36,937 nt of DNA from an uncultured Prevotellaceae bacterium (GTDB lineage: Bacteria; Bacteroidota; Bacteroidia; Bacteroidales; Bacteroidaceae): contig CADAKX010000025.1 of the NCBI GenBank assembly GCA_902788605.1, positions 1-36,937 on the forward strand, given 5' to 3'. A model generated the notes under the pieces. The model searched no databases, was not told the origin of the DNA, and saw only the letters and a list, made by a program, of their open reading frames with translations. The position numbers and the translations under genes were made by a program. Below are positions 7,008 to 14,977 of this stretch, in pieces. How positions within the stretch are numbered: position 1 is the first letter of the stretch; each line of letters begins with the position of its first letter.

Positions 7008-8606
7008 ATGGAAAAAAAGGGCTTGAGATACCTATTCGTTCTGTGCGTAGGCATTGCGCTGACCATGATGGGATGCGCAGGAAATGCTGAAAAGAACCAA
7101 CCATCGGATGTCGTCGCCACTGCAAGAGACTATCATAAACAAGGTGTGAAATATGATGGTCAGTGGCAGATGCGATTGGCAGAACTGTACTACAAGAAGT
7201 CGTTCGAGACACTCAGCGACGATCCTTCGCAGGACTGGGCATGCTATGCCGATGCAGGTTATCGCTATGCCTATCTGATGCTGCAACGTGGCGAGGTGGA
7301 AGGCGGACTGCCCATCATCTCAACCATCCTGAAGCGGATGGAGGACAACAAAGACTTTCCTTCCAGTCAAAAGAGTGCTTTGCTCATGTTGATGGCTTAT
7401 TTTCAGCAGGAGTTAAACCAGACTGACGAAGCCAAGAAGACCTTTGCCAAGGTCTATGACGCAATGATTGAGTGTGACGGTGGCGTGAATAAGGGTGACC
7501 TGAATATGGCCATCACGTGTTCGAGTCTCTTTCATGCCTTCTGCGATATGGGTGACTATGATGAGGCTTCCAAATGGTTGAGGCGCATGACGGAGGAGTT
7601 TCATGTTTATGAACAGAATGGTGACTCATTGCTCATCGAGGAGTATCGTGCCCACGTGGCATTGGACAGCGCAAAACTCTTTCAGGCCACAGGGCGTGTT
7701 GCCGAGGCTGCTGCCGTCTTTGATGCCATTCCTCGCAGTCGCTTCTTTAACCCCAGCACCTATAGTGAGGCTGCCGACTATCTCATGTCAGCAGGACGCT
7801 ATGGCGAATGTGCTGACTTCTATGAGAAGATTGACGACACCTTTATGAATAAGGACAGTCTGCGCCATAGCTTCGATATCATCAGTTGGTATCTCAGTCC
7901 GCGCTATCTGGCAAACCGTAAGGCAGGACGCACAGCCGAGGCCTTGCAGATTGCCGATGAGATGAGTGAGGCCATCGACTCGGCCATTGAGTGGCAGAAG
8001 AAAAACGATATGGCTGAGTTGACTGTCATCTATCAGACACACGAGAAGGAACTGGCGCTGGAAGAGTCGAGAGCCGAGACACGTATCCACCGTATCCTGC
8101 TTGTGGCAACCATCCTCATCACCCTGCTCATCAGTTATCAGCTTTGGCGCTCGCATCGCAACAATAGGATCCTGATGTCTAAGAACAGGAAACTCTATGC
8201 CGAGATTGAGCAGCGCAGACAGGAACAACAGCAGGAGATGGAAGAACTGCAGGCTGCTCCTGAGGAGGAACTGACCACAGAACAACAGCTCTATCGTCGT
8301 CTCTGTGCGCTGATGGAGGAAAAACAGCTTTATACAGACGAGAGTATGAACCGCGATACGCTGGCTTCGCTTGTTGGCACCAATGCCAAGTATGTGGAGC
8401 AGGCCATCCGCCAGTGCTCCAAGGGTGAGACCGTGGGTGACTTTATCAACCGCTATCGCTTGGAGCGTGTGGCCTATTTGCTGAAGAATACCGATGACTC
8501 TATTGCCGTGATTGGCGAGATGTGTGGCATCCCCAGTCGCTCGACCTTGGCTCGCCTCTTCCGCAATGCCTATGGTATGACGCCTACGGAATACAGGAAG
8601 ATTTAA
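7008..8606 (+). CDS. Membrane-anchored TPR sensor with AraC-type DNA-binding domain
   Basis: The 532-residue product starts with a hydrophobic signal ending MMGCAG, a plausible lipobox (Cys23). Residues about 35-345 are helical TPR-like repeats (DYDEASKWLRRM; GRVAEAAAVFDAI; GRTAEALQIADEM). One membrane span lies at about 363-380 (ILLVATILITLLISYQLW), then a coiled coil with a Gln/Glu-rich stretch (395-420), then an AraC/XylS helix-turn-helix domain (about 430-532, ending YGMTPTEYRKI). It should sense something outside the cytoplasm and act on DNA at the membrane. If the first helix is a true lipoprotein signal the topology still puts TPR out and HTH in. It lies between a beta-barrel gene and a PAP2 gene, which it may control. 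Confidence 0.82.
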   Translation: MEKKGLRYLFVLCVGIALTMMGCAGNAEKNQPSDVVATARDYHKQGVKYDGQWQMRLAELYYKKSFETLSDDPSQDWACYADAGYRYAYLMLQRGEVEGGLPIISTILKRMEDNKDFPSSQKSALLMLMAYFQQELNQTDEAKKTFAKVYDAMIECDGGVNKGDLNMAITCSSLFHAFCDMGDYDEASKWLRRMTEEFHVYEQNGDSLLIEEYRAHVALDSAKLFQATGRVAEAAAVFDAIPRSRFFNPSTYSEAADYLMSAGRYGECADFYEKIDDTFMNKDSLRHSFDIISWYLSPRYLANRKAGRTAEALQIADEMSEAIDSAIEWQKKNDMAELTVIYQTHEKELALEESRAETRIHRILLVATILITLLISYQLWRSHRNNRILMSKNRKLYAEIEQRRQEQQQEMEELQAAPEEELTTEQQLYRRLCALMEEKQLYTDESMNRDTLASLVGTNAKYVEQAIRQCSKGETVGDFINRYRLERVAYLLKNTDDSIAVIGEMCGIPSRSTLARLFRNAYGMTPTEYRKI

Positions 8607-8633
8607 TCTTTTCAGAGTACAAATAATCAAGAT

Positions 8634-10430
8634 ATGAACAATATATCAATCATGAAATCGTTTTTGTTAGCATTCTGCTTGTTGGGCAGCGCAGCAACAG
8701 CTTCTGCAGAAGAACTGAAGTTGACGGTGCCTGAACTGGAGCCGAAGTTGGTCTATTCTAACACGCCGGATTTCATCCCTGAACTGGAGATGAACATCCA
8801 GCCAGTGAATACTGTCGCTACAGATAAATGGACGTGGATGAACACCAATCCTGGCGTGAAGCCCTATAAGGTGATGGACGACCTGACTTTTGTGGGTGTG
8901 CCCCTGTTTGTGGCTGGCTGGGCTATCAAGGGCGATAAAGCCATGTTCCGCGTCAACAACAAGGAAGGAAAGAGAAACACCCAGTTGCTCACCGACTTCA
9001 AAACGGGTATTGACGACTATACCCAGTTCTTTGGTCCTGCGATGGTGGTGGGTCTGAAGGTCGGAGGCTACGAGGGACGTAGTGACTGGGGACGCATGCT
9101 GGCCAGCGCAGGTTTCTCGTATGCCATCATGGCCGGCTTCGTCAATGGCATCAAATATACTGCCAAGGAAATGCGTCCTGACGGTTCTACGCGCAACTCA
9201 TGGCCTTCTGGTCATACGGCCACCTCTTTCGTGGGTGCTACCTTGCTCCACAAGGAGTATGGTCTCACCCGTTCTCCTTGGTTCTCTGTGGCTGGCTATG
9301 GTGTAGCAACAGCGACAGGTGTGATGCGCGTGTTGAACAACCGCCACTGGGTGAGTGATGTGATGTCTGGTGCAGGTATCGGTATCCTCTCTACAGAGTT
9401 GGGCTATGCTTTGAGCGACATTCTATTCAAGGGTAGAGGCCTGCTGCGCAACGATCTGGAGATGGATACAGAGAATCCGTCGTTCTTTGGCATATCGATG
9501 GGTGTTGGCATCAGCGGAAAGGATATCACCTTTACTGGCGATAATCTCCTCAACAAGGAAGCGTATGATGCCGTGGGACTGCAATTCGATGGAACGGGCG
9601 ACGGACAACTGGGTATTGATTTCCGTGCTGCCACGGTGGTTGACGCCGAGGGAGCCTATTTCTTCAATAAGTACGTAGGTGTGGGTGGTCGCTTTCGTGT
9701 TCGTGCCATGTCGGCAAAAAACTTTGGTGATTTGGCCGAAATGAGCGATGTCCATGCAGGCGTTATCCCTGAGGGATGGGCAGACATCTGTGAGATCTAT
9801 GATGATGCAGGCATGGATCTGACCTTGGGCCGTCTTAATCAGGGCGGTGCTGCTGTTTCTGAGATGGGTGCTGTGGTGAAGAGCGACCACTTGGCCGAGT
9901 TTACTGCCAGTGCAGGCCTCTATTTCAACATCCCCCTGAGCGAGCGTTTCTCTTTGGGCACCAAGTGCCTGATTGGTCGCTCTATCACACAGGAACTGGA
10001 TATCGATGGCTATGCCAAGGGTTATGTGAAGGACATCGATTATTCGCTGACCATCAAGAATGGAGAGATTGTTAGTGGTTCATTGGATTATCCCAAGAAT
10101 ACGCCAACGAATGACCAGTATGACACGGAGTGGGACTTCCTGACCCTGGGTGCTTCTAACTCTACGTCGTGGGGCACAGGTTTGTCGCTGACCTATCGTT
10201 ACAAGTCGAACTTCTCGTGGCGCATCTATTGTGACTATGACTACACGAAGAAGACCTTCACAATGACCTACGATCCCAATAACTACCTGAGGAGTGCTTT
10301 GACGCCCAATGCTTATGGTGTTGTTTCCATGCTGACTCCTTATCCTCCTCTGATGGATGAGGCAGTGTTTAAGAGAAGTAAGAAGATGAACTATTTCACG
10401 GCAGGTATCTCGTTCCTCGTCAATCTTTAA
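8634..10430 (+). CDS. PAP2-family phosphatase fused to a C-terminal beta-barrel-like domain
   Basis: The 598-residue product has a signal peptide (about 1-25, ending ATASAEE); an ATG at 8652 (MKSFLL) is an equally good start. Residues about 70-265 form a PAP2 domain with all three signature blocks: K174-x6-R181-P182, PSGH (191-194) and R232-x5-H238-x3-D242. Members remove phosphate from membrane lipids such as undecaprenyl pyrophosphate, PG-phosphate or lipid A. The remaining 330 residues alternate aromatic and polar positions, with typical barrel turns and a final hydrophobic strand (FTAGISFLVNL), suggesting an outer-membrane barrel fused to the enzyme. A terminator follows. The substrate cannot be told from sequence. 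Confidence 0.82.
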   Translation: MNNISIMKSFLLAFCLLGSAATASAEELKLTVPELEPKLVYSNTPDFIPELEMNIQPVNTVATDKWTWMNTNPGVKPYKVMDDLTFVGVPLFVAGWAIKGDKAMFRVNNKEGKRNTQLLTDFKTGIDDYTQFFGPAMVVGLKVGGYEGRSDWGRMLASAGFSYAIMAGFVNGIKYTAKEMRPDGSTRNSWPSGHTATSFVGATLLHKEYGLTRSPWFSVAGYGVATATGVMRVLNNRHWVSDVMSGAGIGILSTELGYALSDILFKGRGLLRNDLEMDTENPSFFGISMGVGISGKDITFTGDNLLNKEAYDAVGLQFDGTGDGQLGIDFRAATVVDAEGAYFFNKYVGVGGRFRVRAMSAKNFGDLAEMSDVHAGVIPEGWADICEIYDDAGMDLTLGRLNQGGAAVSEMGAVVKSDHLAEFTASAGLYFNIPLSERFSLGTKCLIGRSITQELDIDGYAKGYVKDIDYSLTIKNGEIVSGSLDYPKNTPTNDQYDTEWDFLTLGASNSTSWGTGLSLTYRYKSNFSWRIYCDYDYTKKTFTMTYDPNNYLRSALTPNAYGVVSMLTPYPPLMDEAVFKRSKKMNYFTAGISFLVNL

Positions 10431-10443
10431 GCAAAAGATACGC

Positions 10444-10481
10444 AAATCCGTGAGTCTTGCAAGGGGCTCGCGGATTTTTTT
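10444..10481 (+). terminator. Intrinsic terminator after the PAP2 gene
   Basis: AAATCCGTGAG (10444-10454) pairs with CTCGCGGATTT (10467-10477), one G-T pair, 12-nt loop, followed by a T-run. Confidence 0.85.
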
Positions 10482-10489
10482 GTGTTTTC

Positions 10490-10521
10490 TTGCTGTCATT
10501 TGATTTTTTTTAGTATCTTTG
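10490..10521 (+). promoter_or_regulatory. Promoter before the broken alcohol dehydrogenase and the sensor/xylan operon
   Basis: TTGC (10490-10493), 20 nt, TATCTTTG (10514-10521). It is the only promoter-like sequence I see before the tightly packed genes that run to 20714. Confidence 0.65.
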
Positions 10522-10561
10522 CAGCGAAAAGGATTACAAACTAAACTAAAAACCGAGAAAT

Positions 10562-10681
10562 ATGAAAGACTTTAATTACTATACGCCCACAGAGGTGATT
10601 TTTGGAGAAAAGAGTGAAGAGCAGGTGGCTGCTTTGGTGAAAAAATATGGTGGTACGAAAGTACTGGTTCAAACCCCATGA
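10562..10681 (+). pseudogene. 5' fragment of an iron-containing alcohol dehydrogenase
   Basis: The 39-codon frame reads MKDFNYYTPTEVIFGEKSEE and then QVAALVKKYGGTKVLVQTP before a stop. This is the N-terminal beta-alpha unit of iron-dependent butanol/lactaldehyde-type alcohol dehydrogenases, which normally continue from KVLV into a nucleotide-binding GGGS loop and reach about 385 residues. Here the homology breaks right after KVLV and the next gene starts 12 bases past the stop. The promoter and a full A-rich leader are kept, so the remnant may still be transcribed and translated as a leader for the downstream sensor gene. No other part of the enzyme is in the window. Confidence 0.8.
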
Positions 10682-10693
10682 TAACGAGAAACT

Positions 10694-11719
10694 ATGAGCC
10701 CTAAACAGAAGATACTTACCTCGTTTACCACACGGTTGACACTGTGGGTGGCTGGTTTTGTGCTGGTCATCTCAGGGGTGGTGCTCTTCCTGCTCATACG
10801 CTTCTCAGAGGGGGTCATCCGTGATGAGTATATCGATACGACCCTGCAGGTTCTTGAGACAACGGCGCTGCGCATTGACAACACATTGCGTCAGACAGAG
10901 TTGACAGACCTGCAGGGAGAGAATCGACAGCGTGTGAATCGTTCGCGCATTGAGAAGATCATTGAAGAGAATGGCTATCTGGCATCGCTGAATGAACTGC
11001 TGCCCAATGCGCAACTCTTCGTCAATCGTCGCGACAGCAGTCGGATATCCATGTATTTCGCAGGCAATGAGAGGGGCTATCGGCAGATAGTGCATAATGG
11101 TCAGGAGGCTTATATCTTTACCCAGCCAGTGGGCAACAGACAGTATAATCTTGCAGTGGTGTGTCCATCGGAGGATATCTATGGCAATTATGCCAGCATG
11201 CATTGGTATCTCATGGAGAGGGCTATTGTGGGCATTGTTATCCTGCTCTGCATCCTTTATATTGTGGTGGGGCGTCACCTGCGTCCGCTTCATCAGTTGG
11301 CAGATGCTGCGCAGAGTATTGCCGATGGCAGGTTGAACACGCCTATCCCTGACGCACATCAAGAACATGAGGCTGGACGTCTGCAGAATAGTCTTAAGAA
11401 GATGCAGACATCGTTGACCACCTATATGAAAGAGATGCAGAAGAAACAGACTGAATTGAGTCGACAGAATGCGGAACTGCAGGACGTTTATGGAAAGGCT
11501 CAGGCCTATGAAACGAAGAAGTTGGAATTCCTGAATAGCATGACCAGTCAAATGGTAGAGCCAGTAGAGCAGGTGTGCCAATACACCGATACGGTCTGCC
11601 GAGACTATACAAAACTCTCAAAGGCTGAGATGGCTCGCTTACAAGCAGACATTATGGAGGCTTCTCAGACAATTACCAATTTGCTGGACCAGTTAACTCA
11701 TAATACCGTTGCCCCATGA
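10694..11719 (+). CDS. Membrane sensor with HAMP and degenerate DHp, no kinase domain
   Basis: The 341-residue product has a membrane span at about 12-37, an extracytoplasmic region (38-172), a second span (174-192), a HAMP linker (about 193-246, HLRPLHQLADAAQSIADGRL), a coiled coil (247-275) and a DHp-like helix (276-335). In that helix the usual phospho-accepting motif FLxxMSHE(L/I)RTP reads FLNSMTSQMVEP, so the histidine is replaced by Ser285 and the next Glu by Gln. No HATPase domain follows. It is therefore a pseudo-kinase sensor, perhaps a dimer partner of the next gene, whose ATG overlaps its stop as ATGA (11716-11719). Its own start follows the alcohol dehydrogenase remnant by 12 bases. 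Confidence 0.82.
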   Translation: MSPKQKILTSFTTRLTLWVAGFVLVISGVVLFLLIRFSEGVIRDEYIDTTLQVLETTALRIDNTLRQTELTDLQGENRQRVNRSRIEKIIEENGYLASLNELLPNAQLFVNRRDSSRISMYFAGNERGYRQIVHNGQEAYIFTQPVGNRQYNLAVVCPSEDIYGNYASMHWYLMERAIVGIVILLCILYIVVGRHLRPLHQLADAAQSIADGRLNTPIPDAHQEHEAGRLQNSLKKMQTSLTTYMKEMQKKQTELSRQNAELQDVYGKAQAYETKKLEFLNSMTSQMVEPVEQVCQYTDTVCRDYTKLSKAEMARLQADIMEASQTITNLLDQLTHNTVAP

Positions 11720-13170
11720 ATCGTCTTGTCTCCAACTTCCGCCAGCACCTCTCGCTGCGACTCGGCCTCATGATTGTTCTTGTTGTCACGGTGGCCTTCT
11801 CGCTGCTGTTCGGCTATCTCTTCTTCCGTTGTAGACAATATATCCAGCGTGTGGCTTTCAATCACGCCTCGCAGATACTCGATAATTCTGTGGAGCGAAT
11901 CAATGGGGTCTTAGCCGAGACTGAAGCGATAACCAATTTCATGGCTTCAACTTCACCTCGTAATATGACACCAGACTCTCTACTGGCTCTTACTCGCCAG
12001 ATGGTGGAGAAAAGTACGGTGATGCAGGGCTTTACAATTGCATTGGAACCCAATGTATTGCCTCATCAGGGAGAGCGTTTTACGGTCTATTCCTATCGTA
12101 CGGCCGATAGTCTCATTTCTATAGAAAAGAATGACTATAATTATTTTGACGACCCATGGTACGAAACGCCTGTAAATAAGAAAACCGGCTGTTGGCTTGA
12201 GCCCTACCAATATACAGTTCCTGGGATTGACAAAGCCCCCGCATGGTATTTCTCATATACTATTCCGTTCTATGATGCCAATGGGCGGCTCTTAGGTGTG
12301 AGTTGTGCAGACCTTTCGTTGCGTTGGCTGTCACAGGCTGTCACAGATGTCAAACCCTTCCCACATTCTTCGGCTATTATGGTTGGGCACGATGGTCGCT
12401 ATATTGTACATCCCGATACGGCGAAGCTTATTCGTGAGAGTATCTTTAGTGATGCTGACCCAAGGGTACGTAACGATATCACAACCATGGGCAGGGCGAT
12501 GCTGGCCGGACGCAGCGGCATGATAGAGACGATAGTTGACGATAACAGTGCATTTATCTTCTATGATCCCCTGGAACGTACAGGTTGGAGTATTGCCCTT
12601 GTTTGTCCTGAGAGCGATGTGTTCCGTCGTTATAACCGATTGTCTTATGCTGTCATCGCCTTCATTGTCGTGGGACAGCTTTTGCTCTTGCTCTTCTGCT
12701 ATCAGATTGTTCGTCGGGCTATCCAACCGCTGAGACAACTTGACCAGCAGGCACGTTATATTGCCGATGGCCAGTTTGATTCGCTCATGCCGCTTACTCA
12801 GCGTCGCGATAGTATTGGTCGCCTCACTAATAGTTTCTTCCTGATGCAGCAGTCGCTCGCCACGTCTGTGAACGATATCCGGCGTGTGAACCAGGAACTG
12901 GAGCAACGCAATGACGAGTTGACCAAAGCCTATCATATGACTGTTGAAACAAACCGTAAGAAGGCTGAATTTATCAAGGATATGTATCATGAGATACGTA
13001 CACCACTTAATATTATCAGTGGCTTTGCCCAGGTTCTTAGTGCCAGTATCGAAAGCATTCCTGATGAGGATGTGGAGGATATCACTGCTCGTATGAAACA
13101 GAGTGCTGGCGATATCTCACGACTGACACGTGAACTGAGTGAAACTGCCAAACCAACCAATACAATATGA
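11716..13170 (+). CDS. dCache-HAMP-DHp sensor with intact histidine but no ATPase domain
   Basis: The 484-residue product has a span at about 15-37 and a double-Cache extracytoplasmic domain (about 42-300, with YFDDPWYETP and WYFSYTIPFYDANGRLLGV, as in amino-acid or organic-acid sensing Cache domains). A second span (310-331), HAMP (332-384), coiled coil, and a DHp helix with MYHEIRTPLNIISGF follow; His425 is the expected phosphorylation site. The protein ends about 60 residues later with no HATPase (N, G1, G2 boxes absent). It cannot phosphorylate itself alone; a kinase acting in trans, or a non-kinase signalling role, is needed. Start and stop overlap both neighbours (ATGA), so it is translationally coupled to the preceding sensor and to the nitroreductase-like gene. 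Confidence 0.85.
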   Translation: MNRLVSNFRQHLSLRLGLMIVLVVTVAFSLLFGYLFFRCRQYIQRVAFNHASQILDNSVERINGVLAETEAITNFMASTSPRNMTPDSLLALTRQMVEKSTVMQGFTIALEPNVLPHQGERFTVYSYRTADSLISIEKNDYNYFDDPWYETPVNKKTGCWLEPYQYTVPGIDKAPAWYFSYTIPFYDANGRLLGVSCADLSLRWLSQAVTDVKPFPHSSAIMVGHDGRYIVHPDTAKLIRESIFSDADPRVRNDITTMGRAMLAGRSGMIETIVDDNSAFIFYDPLERTGWSIALVCPESDVFRRYNRLSYAVIAFIVVGQLLLLLFCYQIVRRAIQPLRQLDQQARYIADGQFDSLMPLTQRRDSIGRLTNSFFLMQQSLATSVNDIRRVNQELEQRNDELTKAYHMTVETNRKKAEFIKDMYHEIRTPLNIISGFAQVLSASIESIPDEDVEDITARMKQSAGDISRLTRELSETAKPTNTI

Positions 13171-13772
13171 AAAGACTAATCGTATTAACAGCCTTGGCGG
13201 CTCTCTTTATTCTGCCAGGCTATTCACAAGAAAAGAAATCGCCGTCGTTTGACGAAGTACTCACCACCCGTCGCAGCATCCGCAACTATGATGCTACGAA
13301 GAAAATCAGTGAGGCTGAGGTGAGGGAGTTGTTGAAAGCTGCTCAAGAGGCACCCTCTTGGGCCAACCAACAGCCCACCAAATACTATGTAGCCATTAGT
13401 CCAGAGAAGTTGGCTGCCGTTCAGGAGATGGTGGGTGGCAACAAAGACCGCATCAAGAATGCACCCGTGCTCATCGTTTCTACCTTTGAGCGTGGCAAGA
13501 GTGGCTTCTTCGGAAACACCCCCACTAACGAGGTAGGTGATGGCTGGGGAGCCTATGACAATGGCTTAAGCAATTGCTACCTGGTACTGAAGGCTCGCGC
13601 TATGGGCTTCGATACGCTGATTATGGGTATGCGAGAGGCAGACAAGTTGCGTGAGTTGTTCGCGATACCTGAGAACGAGTCTGTAATGGCTGTCATTGCC
13701 TTAGGCTATCGTGCTGGCGAACCACGAAAGCCCAACCATCGTCCCCTCGATGAGATTGTGAAATTCTTCTAA
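13167..13772 (+). CDS. Secreted nitroreductase-family protein
   Basis: The 201-residue product carries an N-terminal signal peptide (about 1-20, ending PGYSQ), unusual for a family that is mostly cytoplasmic. It then has the nitroreductase fold with the FMN phosphate-binding RRSIRNYD motif (residues about 35-42), WANQQPTKYYV, and a C-terminal ALGYRAGEPRKPNHRPLDEIV typical of NAD(P)H-dependent flavin reductases. It probably acts in the periplasm or as a lipid-free exported flavoprotein; the electron donor is unknown. It overlaps the preceding sensor by four bases and precedes the esterase by 13, so it belongs to the same operon. Confidence 0.83.
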   Translation: MKRLIVLTALAALFILPGYSQEKKSPSFDEVLTTRRSIRNYDATKKISEAEVRELLKAAQEAPSWANQQPTKYYVAISPEKLAAVQEMVGGNKDRIKNAPVLIVSTFERGKSGFFGNTPTNEVGDGWGAYDNGLSNCYLVLKARAMGFDTLIMGMREADKLRELFAIPENESVMAVIALGYRAGEPRKPNHRPLDEIVKFF

Positions 13773-13785
13773 ACTAAAACATAAC

Positions 13786-14952
13786 ATGAAACGATTTATA
13801 GTAATGGTTTGTTGTTGTCTGATGGCATTGGGCAGCATGGCGCAGCAGCAGTTGGGACAACGTCCAAGAGTGAAATCTCCTGTCGTGAATGCCGATGGTA
13901 CGGTGACATTTAACTTCTATGACCCCACGGCACAGCGTGTGAGTGTCAATGGTGATTTCAGAGAGATTGGCAGCCAGCGTCTGGAAATGACAAAACAGGA
14001 TAATGGCGTATGGACGGTGACGACCGCGCCACTCAATCCAGAACTCTATTCATATAGCCTCTCTGTGGATGGCCAGCGTTTTGTTGACCCTTCCAACAGT
14101 TATGTCAATCGTGATATCTCTACATTGAGTAACATCTTTATCGTGTCGAAGTCGAGTGATGACAAGGGACATCTGTATCAGGTGAACAATGTACCACATG
14201 GCACTCTTTCCAGAGTGTGGTATGACAGTCCAACACTTGGCCAACAACGCCGAATGACAGTCTATCTTCCTGCGGCATATGATGGCAAGAAACGTTTCCC
14301 AGTGATGTACTTGTTGCATGGTCATGGTGGTGATGAGACTGCATGGGGTGATTTGGGACGTGCATCACAGATTATGGATAATCTCATTGCTGAGGGGAAG
14401 TGTGTGCCTATGATTGTGGTGATGCCAAATGGTAATCCTACCTGTAATGCCGCTCCTGGTTGGTGGCACGAGGGAATGTATACCCCCGATGGCAATGCCT
14501 TTAACCAGCGTGGCGCCAAGGCAACGATGGAAGAGAGTTTCCTGGATATCGTCAAATACGTTGATTCCCACTATCAGACCATTGCCAAGCGTGAGGGACG
14601 AGCTGTGACGGGCCTTTCTATGGGTGGTGGTCACACCTTTGGTATTTCACGCTTGTATCCAGAGACTTTCGATTACTATGGCTTGCAGTCAGCAGCCACT
14701 CGCATGGCCTTTGGTGGCTCAGATAACCAGGCGAAGTTCGATGAGCAGATGGCTCGTCTCTTTAACTCGAAGCCCAAGCTCTATTGGATTGCTATTGGCA
14801 AGGAGGACTTCCTTATGCAGATGAACAATGACCTTCGCAAGTACCTTGATGAGAAAGGGTATAAGTATGAATACTACGAGAACGATGGTGGTCATATCTG
14901 GCGCAACTGGCGTATCTACCTGACGATGTTTGCACAGAAAATTTTTAAGTAA
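13786..14952 (+). CDS. CE1-family esterase with N-terminal CBM48-like domain
   Basis: The 388-residue product has a signal peptide (about 1-20), an immunoglobulin-like CBM48/E-set domain (about 28-120, VTFNFYDPTAQRVSVNGDF), and an alpha/beta-hydrolase esterase domain (about 140-388). The nucleophile is Ser278 in GLSMGG, with His370 in DGGHIWRNW and a likely acid Asp341. Enzymes with this layout remove acetyl or feruloyl groups from xylan side chains. It is followed closely by GH3 and GH43 genes, which supports a role in decorated xylan breakdown. Periplasmic or surface location is expected. Confidence 0.87.
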   Translation: MKRFIVMVCCCLMALGSMAQQQLGQRPRVKSPVVNADGTVTFNFYDPTAQRVSVNGDFREIGSQRLEMTKQDNGVWTVTTAPLNPELYSYSLSVDGQRFVDPSNSYVNRDISTLSNIFIVSKSSDDKGHLYQVNNVPHGTLSRVWYDSPTLGQQRRMTVYLPAAYDGKKRFPVMYLLHGHGGDETAWGDLGRASQIMDNLIAEGKCVPMIVVMPNGNPTCNAAPGWWHEGMYTPDGNAFNQRGAKATMEESFLDIVKYVDSHYQTIAKREGRAVTGLSMGGGHTFGISRLYPETFDYYGLQSAATRMAFGGSDNQAKFDEQMARLFNSKPKLYWIAIGKEDFLMQMNNDLRKYLDEKGYKYEYYENDGGHIWRNWRIYLTMFAQKIFK

Positions 14953-14977
14953 TCATTCAAGCACAAAAACTTAGAAG

